NCBI GenBank assembly: GCA_002431395.1
Contig: DJEU01000039.1
Coordinates: forward strand, 1 to 29,719
Direction of reading: 5' to 3'
Length of the DNA: 29,719 nucleotides
Source of the DNA: Lachnoclostridium sp. UBA5890
GTDB taxonomy: Bacteria > Bacillota > Clostridia > Lachnospirales > Lachnospiraceae
This document shows positions 16,044-24,698 of the stretch, piece after piece. The notes under the pieces were generated by a model. The model worked only from the letters and a program-made list of their open reading frames with translations, was not told the origin of the DNA and searched no databases. The position numbers were made by a program, and so were the translations under genes. The first letter of the stretch is position 1. The number at the start of each line of letters is the position of its first letter.

Positions 16044-16964
16044 TTATCGTACCTTTACTTTTGCTAAAATCTCTTCCATCACTTCATTTTTCGTATGATT
16101 TTCCACCTTCGCTTTTGCCGTAAGATATATTCTGTGTTTAGCAATAAATGGAAACGCAAAGATTACATCTTCCGGAAATACACAAGTTCGCTCATTCATA
16201 AATGCAATGGCTTTGCTGATTTCCATCAGTGCAACGGTTCCTCTCGGACTCATTCCCAGCGAAAGCATCGGATGATTTCGCGTCTGTTCTGAAAGAGTCA
16301 CCATATAATCATATATTTTTTCATCTACATGTACACACATCACCTGATGCTGTATTGCCAGCAGTTCATCCACCGAAACAACCGGCTCTACTCGCTGCAA
16401 CGGATTTTCTCCCTGTCGTTCCTGCAGTAAAAGAATTTCTTCTTCATGAGAAGGATAGCCTAATGTCAGACAGATCATAAAACGATCCACCTGTGACTCA
16501 GGAAGCAGCTGGGTTCCCACAAATCCTACCGGATTCTGAGTCGCCATCACGACAAACGGCTCCGGTGCCGGATACGCCGCCCCTTCAATCGTCACCTTTC
16601 CTTCTTCCATCACTTCCAAAAGAGCCGACTGCGTCTTGGAAGACGCCCGGTTAATCTCATCTGCCATAAAAAGGTTGCACAAAATAACACCCTTTTGATA
16701 TTCTTTGGTTCCATCCGGATGAATCATCTGAAAGCCCAAAACATCTGATGGCAGGACGTCCGAAGTAAACTGCATTCGGTTAGCCTCTAACTGCATCGCA
16801 CGGGAAAATGCCATCGTAAGTGTCGTTTTCCCCACTCCCGGTATGTCATCCAGCAGAATATGCCCCTTTGCCAGTATCGCCGCCAATATCAGCCGCTTTT
16901 CCTGCTCTTTTCCTTTAATTACCTTCTCAACTTCCTGTAAAATTCTGCTACACTCTTTCTGCAT
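16044..16964 (-). CDS. MoxR-family AAA+ ATPase
   Basis: AAA+ chaperone-like ATPase thought to remodel or assemble protein complexes, paired here with DUF58 and transglutaminase genes. Walker A is GVGKTTLT (43-50), Walker B LFMADEINR (98-106), sensor 1 MATQNP near 152, and the arginine-finger region DRFMICL near 180. A lid domain follows, with MSPRGTVALME near 250. At 306 aa it is complete. The ATG has AGGGGG upstream and sits 10 bp after the ung stop. Confidence 0.94.
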   Translation of the reverse strand: MQKECSRILQEVEKVIKGKEQEKRLILAAILAKGHILLDDIPGVGKTTLTMAFSRAMQLEANRMQFTSDVLPSDVLGFQMIHPDGTKEYQKGVILCNLFMADEINRASSKTQSALLEVMEEGKVTIEGAAYPAPEPFVVMATQNPVGFVGTQLLPESQVDRFMICLTLGYPSHEEEILLLQERQGENPLQRVEPVVSVDELLAIQHQVMCVHVDEKIYDYMVTLSEQTRNHPMLSLGMSPRGTVALMEISKAIAFMNERTCVFPEDVIFAFPFIAKHRIYLTAKAKVENHTKNEVMEEILAKVKVR

Positions 16965-16974
16965 ATCGTTCCCC

Positions 16975-17649
16975 CTATTTGTTTGTTATCTGCCAATCAA
17001 TCGGTGTCTCCCCATGAGCTTTTAAAAACTCGTTTGTCTGACTAAACGGCTTACTTCCAAAAAAGCCGCGGTATGCCGACAACGGGCTTGGATGTGGTGC
17101 TTTTAAGATCAGATGCTTTGGATTATTGAGCATCTTCGCTTTTTCCTGTGCCGGTTTTCCCCACAAAATGAACACGATTGGCCGGTCAATCTCATTTACT
17201 TTTTTTATTACGGCATCGGTAAACTGTTCCCAGCCCACGCCGCGGTGTGACATAGCACGATGTGCCTGCACCGTAAGTACGGTGTTTAGCAAAAGCACAC
17301 CCTGTTCTGCCCATTGTTCCAAATTGCCATGATTTGGAATATAGCATCCCAGATCATCGTGAAGTTCTTTATAAATATTGACAAGCGACGGCGGAATCTC
17401 CACCCCCGGTTTTACGGAAAAACTGAGTCCGTGTGCCTGTCCCGTATTGTGATAAGGATCTTGTCCTAAAATTACCACTTTTACCTTTTCAAATGGAGTC
17501 AGATGAAAGGCATTAAACAGTTCGTTTGCTGGTGGATACACGGGTACCTTGCTATACTGTTCTTTGACAAACAAAAATAATTTCTGATAATATTCTTTAT
17601 GAAATTCCTCTGACAACTGTTCCTGCCACTGTCCTGTTAATCCAGCCAT
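16975..17649 (-). CDS. ung: Uracil-DNA glycosylase (family 1)
   Basis: Removes uracil from DNA to start base excision repair. Family-1 signatures are clear: GQDPYH (62-67) with the catalytic aspartate D64, and HPSPLS (186-191) with the catalytic histidine. GCYIPNHGNLEQWAEQGVLLLN near 101-122 and FILWGKPAQEKA near 160 are also typical. At 224 aa it is full length. The ATG has GGAGG 7 nt upstream. It lies between hisF and moxR, 19 bp from hisF. Confidence 0.97.
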   Translation of the reverse strand: MAGLTGQWQEQLSEEFHKEYYQKLFLFVKEQYSKVPVYPPANELFNAFHLTPFEKVKVVILGQDPYHNTGQAHGLSFSVKPGVEIPPSLVNIYKELHDDLGCYIPNHGNLEQWAEQGVLLLNTVLTVQAHRAMSHRGVGWEQFTDAVIKKVNEIDRPIVFILWGKPAQEKAKMLNNPKHLILKAPHPSPLSAYRGFFGSKPFSQTNEFLKAHGETPIDWQITNK

Positions 17650-17668
17650 TCTCTTTCCTCCGTATTAC

Positions 17669-18430
17669 TTATCGTCTTACGCTGATCCCGCGTCCTGCCA
17701 GATATTCCTTCAGATCATTGATCTGCATTTCATTGAAGTGGAAAAGGGAAGCTGCCAGCACGGCATCTGCTTTTCCATCGGTAAGAGCATCATAAAAATG
17801 TTCTTTTTTTCCTGCTCCACCGGATGCAATGACCGGAATGGATACATTTTCGGAAATGGTACGTGTGAGTTCTATATCATATCCATCTTTGGTTCCATCA
17901 CAGTCCATGCTTGTTAAAAGGATCTCGCCGGCGCCCAGTTTTTCAGCTTTCATCGCCCATTCTACCGCGTCGATTCCCATATCCACGCGGCCGCCGTTTT
18001 TATAAATGGTCCATCCTTCTGCATCTTTACGGCGTTTGGCATCAATTGCCACTACGACACACTGGCTTCCAAATTTGTCCGCAGCCTCCGATACAAGCTC
18101 CGGATTCAGAATTGCCGCCGAATTTACAGAAACTTTATCGGCACCTTCTCGCAAGATCATCTTAAAATCATCAATGGTACGAATCCCTCCACCGACAGTA
18201 AACGGAATAAATACGGTTTCTGCCACTTTTCGCACCATATTTACCTTTATATCTCTGGCATCGCTGGATGCCGTAATATCCAAAAATACAAGTTCATCTG
18301 CACCTGCCTTATCATAAGCTGCAGCAACCGATACCGGATCTCCGGCATCGCGCAGATTCACAAAATTAATACCTTTTACTACTCTTCCGGCATTTACGTC
18401 TAAACAAGGAATAATTCGCTTTGTAAACAT
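17669..18430 (-). CDS. hisF: Imidazole glycerol phosphate synthase, cyclase subunit
   Basis: With HisH, converts PRFAR plus ammonia to imidazole glycerol phosphate and AICAR, linking histidine and purine synthesis. It is a (beta/alpha)8 barrel of 253 aa. The catalytic aspartates are present: D11 in IIPCLDVNAGRVVKG and D130 in VVVAIDAKR. Phosphate-binding loops are VGGGIRT (79-85) and ASGGAGKKEHF near the C-terminus. The ATG follows AAAGGA. It lies 20 bp after hisH; no other histidine genes are in the window. Confidence 0.97.
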   Translation of the reverse strand: MFTKRIIPCLDVNAGRVVKGINFVNLRDAGDPVSVAAAYDKAGADELVFLDITASSDARDIKVNMVRKVAETVFIPFTVGGGIRTIDDFKMILREGADKVSVNSAAILNPELVSEAADKFGSQCVVVAIDAKRRKDAEGWTIYKNGGRVDMGIDAVEWAMKAEKLGAGEILLTSMDCDGTKDGYDIELTRTISENVSIPVIASGGAGKKEHFYDALTDGKADAVLAASLFHFNEMQINDLKEYLAGRGISVRR

Positions 18431-18450
18431 TGTCTCTTCGTTCCTTTCTT

Positions 18451-19056
18451 CTATAATTCAATGAAATTTTTCAATATCTGCAATCCAATCTCTCCACTTT
18501 TTTCCGGGTGAAACTGCGTTGCAAATATATTCTCATGTTCCGCCGCTGCATGAATGTTTACGACATAATCTGTCGTCGCCGCAACATCCGCTTCGTTTTC
18601 AGCCTGAAGATAATACGAATGGACAAAATAAACGTATGCTCCCTCTTCTATGCCCTTTAACAGGCGGGAAGCCGGATTGATCTGAATGGAGTTCCATCCC
18701 ATATGAGGAATCTTAAATCCTTCTTTGTCCGGAATTCTTACAATTTTTCCCGGTAACAGTCCCAGTCCTTCTACGCCCGGTGTCTCTTCGCTGCTCTCAA
18801 AAAACAACTGCAGTCCCAAACAGATACCAAGAATCGGAGTACCTTTGGCGGCAATTTCTCGAAGGACTTCAACAAGTCCGTATTGATGCATCTTTCCCAT
18901 CGCATCTCCAAAAGCACCTACTCCGGGAACGATTACTTTTTCCGCTTGAAAAAGAGTTTCTTTGTCTCTTGTTACAACGGGTTCTTGTCCCAAAAACTGT
19001 AATGCTTTTTCCACACTTTTAATATTTCCTGCATCATAATCTACTATGGCTATCAT
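18451..19056 (-). CDS. hisH: Imidazole glycerol phosphate synthase, glutamine amidotransferase subunit
   Basis: Hydrolyses glutamine and channels ammonia into HisF. The class I amidotransferase triad is complete: C79 in LGICLGLQ, H183 and E185 in QFHPEKSG. The N-terminus IAIVDYDAGNIKSVEKAL is typical. The length is 201 aa. The start was placed at the ATG at 19056 because GGAGG lies 5 nt upstream; an in-frame ATG 12 bp earlier contains that ribosome binding site and is unlikely. It is followed by hisF, so the two subunits are co-expressed. Confidence 0.97.
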   Translation of the reverse strand: MIAIVDYDAGNIKSVEKALQFLGQEPVVTRDKETLFQAEKVIVPGVGAFGDAMGKMHQYGLVEVLREIAAKGTPILGICLGLQLFFESSEETPGVEGLGLLPGKIVRIPDKEGFKIPHMGWNSIQINPASRLLKGIEEGAYVYFVHSYYLQAENEADVAATTDYVVNIHAAAEHENIFATQFHPEKSGEIGLQILKNFIEL

Positions 19057-19082
19057 AATTTCCTCCACTCATCTGTTCATCA

Positions 19083-20897
19083 CTATTTTGCTGCCGTTAC
19101 AATATCCTGTAAACGATGTGTATACTCTGCTTCATCGGTAATCGCATTGATTTCATTTGCCTGCGCCTCATCCAGACTGTAATCCTGTGCGAGATAGGTT
19201 ATGATCTGCGTTTTCATCTGCAGATATTCCTTCTGAATTTTCAATGCTTTTACTTCGTCTTGTTTCTTATTGTACAGATCCAGCCCCTGAAGCAGTGCAT
19301 GAAGAGCTTCCAGTTTTTGGTTCATGGAAACGTTTGTCTGGTAAGACTGAATCTGTCTTTCCAGTTTAGAACAGAGTACGATTTTATCATACAATGCCTG
19401 CTCATCTTCTTTGATGGAGACGGCTGATATCGTCTGATATGCGTCAATATACTGTTCATTTGCATATTCATTTTCTGCTTCTTTTATGTTGGCACGCCGT
19501 GGCAGAAGCCATACACCTACCATGATCAATACACCAATCGTAGCAAAAAGAATAAACACAATAGTAGCACCGATCGGGTTGATTTTTCCAACCACTTCTT
19601 TTTCTGCCTGTGCCGCCTGTTCTTCTTTTAAGCGCTTCTTTTCTGCTTTTTTCTCGGCCTTCTGCGCTTCTTTTTCTGCCTTGATCTGCTGCTTACGCTC
19701 TTTGTCTTCCTGGCTTTTCTTTTCTTTCTCTTCCTTATCTGCCTCGGACTGTTTTTTCTTCTCGATCAGTTCCGCCTGTTTTTTCAAGAACGCCTCTTCT
19801 TCCTCTTCGCGCTCCTTTTCTTCTAAAGCGGCTGTCTCATCCGTAATAACATTGCCAAAAAGCCGTTTCCACAAACTTGGTTTTTTCTTCTTTTCCTTCT
19901 TTTGTTTCCGCACAGGAACCGACTGAACTCCTTCTTCTGCCGGTTGTCCTTCCTCATCGGATGCATTCTGCATGATATCATCCAAAGCAAGAATGTCATC
20001 AAACTGTGAATCCTGACTCTCTTCTTGTACCTCGGACGACATATCGAGTTCCTGTTCAAGATCTTCTTCATCGCCACTATAGCCTACAGCAGAAAGAGCA
20101 TCCTGGAAAATATCTTCCACCGCTACCGGCTCTTTTGACACTTCCGGCTCAGGCTCTTTCGTCTCCTGCGGAACCTCTGGCTCGTCCTGTTTTTCCTGCT
20201 CAACTTCCCCATCCGGCTGCTGCAACAGGTCAAGCATCGCCTCCATATCCTCAAACGCAGGCTCCTGCTCTTCATCCGGTGCTGTAGCCTCTTCCGTTTC
20301 CGGCATCACCGAGTCTACCGTCGGCATTTCGGGTTCTTCCGGCACGACAGGTTCTTCCGGCACGACAGGTTCTTCCGGCTGAAGTTCTTCTTCCGGTTCG
20401 GGTTCTTCTTCCGGCATCTCCAAATCAACTGCCGGCATTTCAGGTGCTTCCGACATAACTGACTCTTCTGGTTCGTTTGTCTCTTTTGATTCTTCCGGTT
20501 CTTCCAAACTTTCCGGCGGAGTCTCTTCCGGCATCTCTAAGTCTACCGCCGGCATTTCCGTTTCTTTCGGCTGAACCTCTTCCTCCTGCACCTCCGGCTC
20601 CGTTTCCACTTCCGGCTCGGGTTCCGGTTCCTGCTCTTCCTCCGGAATTACTTCATTTCCAAATTCTTCATATAAGTTTTTTAAATCTTCCAACTCTTCT
20701 TTCGGATCCGCCTTTGATGGAATCCCTGTCTCATCCGGTAGATCATTTAAAACAGCCAATGCTTCCTGCAGTCCGACATTATCAATTTCTGCTTTTCTGG
20801 CATTTTCTTTCACCTGCTCCAAGCCCGCTTCCTGTGGGGGTGTCGATGCATTATTCAGCAATTGATCCAGATAAGATTCTCCTTCTTTTCCTGCCAT
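19083..20897 (-). CDS. Acidic repeat-rich single-pass membrane protein, function unknown
   Basis: A 604-aa protein not recognised beyond its architecture. Residues 80-330 are extremely rich in E and P, with imperfect repeats of PEMPAVDLEMPEE (at about 114, 153 and 190). The motif LDQLLNNAS (10-18) recurs as LDDIMQNAS (305-313), with a weaker MLDLLQQPD at 221. A basic aromatic patch KKPSLWKRLFGNV (338-350) precedes a long highly charged helix (355-437, probably coiled coil). One membrane helix lies at 442-464, then a roughly 140-aa helical, TPR-like extracytoplasmic part. With no signal peptide, the acidic half should be cytosolic. The ATG has GGAGGG about 12 nt upstream. Its neighbours are cheV upstream and hisH downstream. 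A scaffold recruiting a cytosolic partner to the membrane is one possibility. Confidence 0.8.
   Translation of the reverse strand: MAGKEGESYLDQLLNNASTPPQEAGLEQVKENARKAEIDNVGLQEALAVLNDLPDETGIPSKADPKEELEDLKNLYEEFGNEVIPEEEQEPEPEPEVETEPEVQEEEVQPKETEMPAVDLEMPEETPPESLEEPEESKETNEPEESVMSEAPEMPAVDLEMPEEEPEPEEELQPEEPVVPEEPVVPEEPEMPTVDSVMPETEEATAPDEEQEPAFEDMEAMLDLLQQPDGEVEQEKQDEPEVPQETKEPEPEVSKEPVAVEDIFQDALSAVGYSGDEEDLEQELDMSSEVQEESQDSQFDDILALDDIMQNASDEEGQPAEEGVQSVPVRKQKKEKKKKPSLWKRLFGNVITDETAALEEKEREEEEEAFLKKQAELIEKKKQSEADKEEKEKKSQEDKERKQQIKAEKEAQKAEKKAEKKRLKEEQAAQAEKEVVGKINPIGATIVFILFATIGVLIMVGVWLLPRRANIKEAENEYANEQYIDAYQTISAVSIKEDEQALYDKIVLCSKLERQIQSYQTNVSMNQKLEALHALLQGLDLYNKKQDEVKALKIQKEYLQMKTQIITYLAQDYSLDEAQANEINAITDEAEYTHRLQDIVTAAK
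20333..20379 (-). repeat. 18-bp tandem repeat inside the acidic protein gene
   Basis: Two exact copies of an 18-bp unit (20333-20350 and 20351-20368), plus 11 bases of a third, encode repeated PEEPVV units. It is a likely site for length change by slippage in multiples of six residues. Confidence 0.85.
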
Positions 20898-20928
20898 GAT
20901 CTATCATTTCCCTCCATTCAATCACAAT

Positions 20929-20962
20929 GACAGACCAGTCTACTCATGTAGTCCGGTCTGTC
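20929..20962 (-). terminator. Stem-loop between cheV and the acidic protein gene
   Basis: An 8-bp perfect stem GACAGACC / GGTCTGTC encloses a second 4-bp stem CTAC / GTAG with a 4-nt loop. On the minus strand it follows the cheV stop by about 20 nt, but only ATTGTG follows it, so termination may be partial. The T-run is on the plus side. It could reduce expression of the downstream genes or stabilise the cheV message. Confidence 0.45.
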
Positions 20963-20982
20963 GTCATTTTTATCAAATTCAA

Positions 20983-21894
20983 CTAGTTTAAAAGTAGATC
21001 CAGCTGTCGTACAAGTTTACCAATCTCCGGCTTTGACAACTGCGCGTCTACACCAAGGGCTTCTCCCTTTCTCTTCATCTCATCGTTGACCAATGAGGAA
21101 AAGATTACCACCGGCATACCATCAAACCGCGGATCGTCTTTGATCAGCTTTGTCAAATGATGTCCGTCCATCTGCGGCATCTCAATATCTGTGATCACCA
21201 GTGCGATATCGGTTCCTACTTTTCCACCGTCAGCAAGAATCTTCTGCAGTGTATCCCATGCTTCCTGCCCATTGGTCGTTGGGATCAAATGTGTATAACC
21301 CGCACGGCTCAGACACTTTTTCAGCATCTCCAGCAAAAGCGGGGAATCTTCTGCCAAAAGGATCGGACATTCATGGCGGGATCGTTCACCCATCGCATCG
21401 ATATCCGATAATTTCAAACCGGTTTCCGGATTAATCTCTGACACAATCTTCTCAAAATCAAGTACAATAATAATTCTTCCATCAACTTTTGCGATTCCGG
21501 TTGCTGCACTCTTTCCTGCAGCACTGATCGTCGAATCCGGTTTTGCGATATCTTCCCAAGAAATGCGGTGGATTCCCAATACCTTCTGCACGTGAAATGC
21601 CGTATGTAAGTTATTGAAATTGGTAATAATATACATATCCTGAGAGGTGTCTCCCGATTCTGCGATTCCCAATGCCTTTGAAAGATTAATAACCGTGATA
21701 AGCATATCACGCGGCATAAAAATCCCCTCGATAAATGGGTGTGCATTCGGCACCGGTGTCGGCGTCTGATACTGGCACAATTCACGGATCTTCGCCACAT
21801 TGATACCATAATGCTGTGTTCCTACTACAAATTCCAACAATTCCAGTTCATTGGTCCCACTCTCTAACAAGATTTCTGTCTGTTTTTCTGCCAC
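20983..21894 (-). CDS. cheV: Chemotaxis coupling protein CheV (CheW-REC)
   Basis: Couples chemoreceptors to CheA and adjusts their output through its own phosphorylation. The CheW-like domain covers about residues 18-155 (LEFVVGTQHYGINVAKIREL, FIEGIFMPRDMLITVINL, GIHRISWEDI). A receiver domain covers 176-303 (CPILLAEDSPLLLEMLKKC), with the phospho-acceptor D236 in ALVITDIEMPQMDG. The length of 303 aa is standard. The start was set at the GTG at 21894 because GGAGG lies 8 nt before it, while the upstream ATG at 21915 precedes this ribosome binding site. No other chemotaxis or flagellar gene is present in the window. Confidence 0.93.
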   Translation of the reverse strand: MAEKQTEILLESGTNELELLEFVVGTQHYGINVAKIRELCQYQTPTPVPNAHPFIEGIFMPRDMLITVINLSKALGIAESGDTSQDMYIITNFNNLHTAFHVQKVLGIHRISWEDIAKPDSTISAAGKSAATGIAKVDGRIIIVLDFEKIVSEINPETGLKLSDIDAMGERSRHECPILLAEDSPLLLEMLKKCLSRAGYTHLIPTTNGQEAWDTLQKILADGGKVGTDIALVITDIEMPQMDGHHLTKLIKDDPRFDGMPVVIFSSLVNDEMKRKGEALGVDAQLSKPEIGKLVRQLDLLLN

Positions 21895-21933
21895 GATAAT
21901 CTCCTCCTTTTCCATCGGGTATCTTTCTCCAAA

Positions 21934-22314
21934 TTAATCATCTACATCCTCAAACAGATCATCCGCTCCGTCTAATCCCATTGTATGCAGAGTACGGACT
22001 TTTCTTCGCTCTTCCTCTGACGTTTCAAGAATATATTCCTTGATCTCAGAAGAATTTTTTATATGTGTGAGCATCAGCTTTGCATCCGTAACATCTCCGG
22101 AATAACAGATCACGGTACCCAGTTTAAAAATTCTTTCCCACAAACTGCGGACCAGTTTTACATCCTGAATCTTATACATCAGCGTATCGTCCTCTTCTGT
22201 CCGAAGCAGTCCTTTTTTGATATTAATCTTCTTCTGACTCAGTGTATATGTTGTAAAAGACAACGGCAGACCAAAAAACAAACTGCGTTTCTTTTCTTTA
22301 TATTCATATTCCAT
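21934..22314 (-). CDS. Small PH-like domain protein
   Basis: A 126-aa protein with a probable bacterial PH (YdbS-like) fold: the beta-rich pattern LPLSFTTYTLSQKKINIKKGLLRTEEDDTLMYKIQDVKLVRSLWERIFKLGTVICYSGD is typical of that group. It lacks the membrane helices found in larger members and ends with a very acidic tail (GLDGADDLFEDVDD). The start was taken at 22314, with GGAGG 7 nt upstream; the earlier in-frame ATG overlaps the preceding stop and precedes the ribosome binding site. It lies directly after the lipoprotein gene and 39 bp before cheV. The ligand is unknown. Confidence 0.75.
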   Translation of the reverse strand: MEYEYKEKKRSLFFGLPLSFTTYTLSQKKINIKKGLLRTEEDDTLMYKIQDVKLVRSLWERIFKLGTVICYSGDVTDAKLMLTHIKNSSEIKEYILETSEEERRKVRTLHTMGLDGADDLFEDVDD

Positions 22315-22327
22315 GTTCTGTCCTCCA

Positions 22328-23053
22328 TTACTCATTGCTGCTTGATTTCAATGCAATCGTGTGTGCTTTTTTATCCCCATCTTTTATCGTAAGTGTCAAT
22401 GTATCGGCATTTGCTTCCGACTTCGGAATGTTGTACATCAGCACTACTTTTTGCTTTTCCTTTGGTTTTAATGTCGTCTTAAAATTGTTAAGACCGCCAT
22501 TCATCAGCATCGCGATCGTCGGATTGTATGGGTTCTCTCCGACCATCAGTTCATAATCAATCTTACGTTTGATCAGATCCACTTTTGTCTTCGAATTACT
22601 TTTATTCTCTGCCACAAATCGAACCACGATAAAGGTCTCTCCTTTTTTGGCAGTCATTGCGAAATCCGACTTTTTGGGATATTTGCTGCAAATCTCATAT
22701 GACTGGTATGAGATGGACACATTCTTCAACTGATACAGTTCATCCATCGAAACTTCCGGTACCGGTGTCTCTTCCGGCTGCTGTCCGTCTTCTGTCACTA
22801 CTGTTTCCGGTGCTGTCGTCGGTTCCGGTGTTACTTCCGGTGACCGGCTCACCTCCGGACTAGGTGTCGGCGTGGCTGTCGCCTCCGTATCAATCAGTTT
22901 TTTATCATAATTTGCATCATGCTTTAATACCACTTCTGCTGCATATTCTGCCACTTTATCCTGGTTTTCCTCGCTCAGATCGGCGGAGGAACAGCCATTG
23001 AGCAAAGCTGCACTCAGGCAGAGACAGAGCATCAGGCATCCGTTTCTTTTCAT
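22328..23053 (-). CDS. Predicted surface lipoprotein with Ig-like (DUF4352-like) domain
   Basis: A 241-aa lipoprotein. The signal sequence MKRNGCLMLCLCLSAALLNGC ends in a lipobox (LLNGC), with the modified cysteine at residue 21. A proline/threonine-rich spacer follows (ATPTPSPEVSRSPEVTPEPT). The C-terminal domain (LKNVSISYQSYEICSKYP to LTLTIKDGDKKAHTIAL) has the beta-sandwich pattern of DUF4352-type proteins, including FIVVRFVAENKSNS. The second in-frame ATG (23053) was chosen because the first one directly abuts the AAGGGG ribosome binding site. It may have its own promoter: TTGACA lies 58 bp upstream, though no good -10 is seen. Confidence 0.8.
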   Translation of the reverse strand: MKRNGCLMLCLCLSAALLNGCSSADLSEENQDKVAEYAAEVVLKHDANYDKKLIDTEATATPTPSPEVSRSPEVTPEPTTAPETVVTEDGQQPEETPVPEVSMDELYQLKNVSISYQSYEICSKYPKKSDFAMTAKKGETFIVVRFVAENKSNSKTKVDLIKRKIDYELMVGENPYNPTIAMLMNGGLNNFKTTLKPKEKQKVVLMYNIPKSEANADTLTLTIKDGDKKAHTIALKSSSNE

Positions 23054-23111
23054 AAATGCAATCATCCCCTTTTCATATCATATAACTGTACCTATTATTT
23101 TAACATATTTT

Positions 23112-23131
23112 TGTCAAGACTGCAATTGCAG
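23112..23131 (-). promoter_or_regulatory. Possible control element between kinase and lipoprotein genes
   Basis: A perfect 12-bp palindrome CTGCAATTGCAG (23120-23131) lies next to a minus-strand TTGACA (23112-23117). No convincing -10 follows at 16-18 bp, so a promoter is only possible. It overlaps no gene. Confidence 0.35.
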
Positions 23132-23135
23132 ATTT

Positions 23136-24680
23136 CTAGTTTTCCGTCTTTTCGTCAAGTTCAAACCAAAATTCCACACCATTATCATAATTTTTCACGC
23201 CATACGCCTGATTGTGTGCCTCCATAATCGCCTTGACAATGGAAAGTCCGATACCATTCCCCCCGTATTCACGGGTTCTTGCCTTATCAACCTTATAAAA
23301 TTTACTCCAAATCTTGTCAATATCTTCTTCCGGGATCGGCTTTCCGGTATTAAACACACTCACGCGGGCTTTTCCATCATAGCTTACAATTTTTACCTCT
23401 ATGATTTTCTCACCATCAACATGATTCAGGGCGTTGCTGACGTAGTTCATAACAACTTCCTCTGTCATGTACTCATCCGCCCACACATAAACCGGATGAT
23501 CTCCATGATAGGACAAGGTAACTTCTTTCTGGCGGAACAATATTTCCGACGAGGACAATACCGACTGCACTACCTGCTGCAGGTCAAAATGTTCCAGATG
23601 CACCTGTCCGTTTCCAAACTCCAGCTGGTTCAGACTCAGCAGTTTCTTTACCATTTTGTTCATCTTATCGGCTTCATCTACGATAACTTCGCAGTAAAAT
23701 TCACGGCTCTCCGGATCGTCATTGACATTATCCTGAAGTCCTTCCGCATATCCCTGGATCAACGCGATCGGCGTCTTTAATTCGTGAGACACATTTGCCA
23801 GAAATTCCTGCCGCATCTGTTCCTGCTCCGAACGCCTCTGCAGATCCAGCTCCAATTCATTGTTTGCCGTCTTCAGCTCGGAAATCGTCTGTTCCAGCTT
23901 ATCTGACAAGGAATTCATACTATGTCCGAGCACTCCGATCTCATCATGCCGGTTTTCTTTATACCGGACATCAAAATCCAGATTTTCCATTTTTTTTGCA
24001 ATCTGTGCCAGTTTTAGAATCGGCTTCGTATAGTGATTGCTTAGGAAGATCATAATAATTACACATAATATCGTCACAAGGATCCCGACATACGTCAAAA
24101 ATTCATTGGAGATTGCTGCGCTCTCTCGGATACTTTGGTAATTAGACCGTAGATAAACCCAGTAATCTCCTGTAATCCCACCGACAAGCTCGATATAATT
24201 GGAGTCAATTCTCTGGTCAAACACGTTAAACAATTCATATTTGTCCGTTTCTTCCAATAATTTGTAATTTTCATCAAATACATTGCCCAGTTGTTTAAAC
24301 ATTACATATTTTGCCAATTGCTGAGTATTTAATTCCTGCGTACGATTTCCCATGCTTGGATACAGATAATCGACTTTACTTACCATTCCGCTGGAAGAAT
24401 CTACATTGATGCTCATAATGTATACACTTACACTACTGTTTGCACTGATCTTATCCAGAGAATCGTACACTTTATCTTTCTGCGTGTCAGAGATGTTTTT
24501 CCAGTCATTTTCATCAAATAGTGCCGCCACTTCTCCATACACATCATTCATTTGTTTTTTCTTGGAATTTTCATAATATCCGGGAAGCAGAAACAGGTTC
24601 ATGATCCAGCAGATCACGATACATAATATGATCATAAGTGCCGTCAGCACGACCAGTCTTGTCCGCATTGACTGTCTCAT
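23136..24680 (-). CDS. Membrane sensor histidine kinase with HAMP domain
   Basis: A 514-aa two-component sensor. Membrane helices lie at about residues 9-32 and 194-214, flanking a 160-aa extracytoplasmic sensor domain of no recognised family. A HAMP linker follows (ENRHDEIGVLGHSMNSLSDKL, about 242-262). The HisKA domain has the phosphorylated H299 (FLANVSHELKTP). The HATPase_c domain has N-box EEVVMNYVSNALNH, G1 VFNTGKPIPEEDIDKIW and G2 YGGNGIGLSIVKAI. It lies 18 bp after the response regulator and should phosphorylate it. The start ATG has GAGAGG about 13 nt upstream; a second ATG four codons later is possible. The upstream genes suggest it senses envelope or secretion state, which is inference. 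Confidence 0.94.
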   Translation of the reverse strand: MRQSMRTRLVVLTALMIILCIVICWIMNLFLLPGYYENSKKKQMNDVYGEVAALFDENDWKNISDTQKDKVYDSLDKISANSSVSVYIMSINVDSSSGMVSKVDYLYPSMGNRTQELNTQQLAKYVMFKQLGNVFDENYKLLEETDKYELFNVFDQRIDSNYIELVGGITGDYWVYLRSNYQSIRESAAISNEFLTYVGILVTILCVIIMIFLSNHYTKPILKLAQIAKKMENLDFDVRYKENRHDEIGVLGHSMNSLSDKLEQTISELKTANNELELDLQRRSEQEQMRQEFLANVSHELKTPIALIQGYAEGLQDNVNDDPESREFYCEVIVDEADKMNKMVKKLLSLNQLEFGNGQVHLEHFDLQQVVQSVLSSSEILFRQKEVTLSYHGDHPVYVWADEYMTEEVVMNYVSNALNHVDGEKIIEVKIVSYDGKARVSVFNTGKPIPEEDIDKIWSKFYKVDKARTREYGGNGIGLSIVKAIMEAHNQAYGVKNYDNGVEFWFELDEKTEN

Positions 24681-24698
24681 AAGAACGCCACATCCTCT

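Noticed and set aside
19486..19926. Plus-strand frame of 146 codons, Ser/Phe-rich
   Set aside because: Mirror of the Lys/Glu-rich helix of the acidic membrane protein; low-complexity shadow.
20477..20899. Plus-strand frame of 140 codons, Pro/Leu-rich
   Set aside because: Mirror of the Glu/Pro repeat region of the acidic protein; no independent gene signals.
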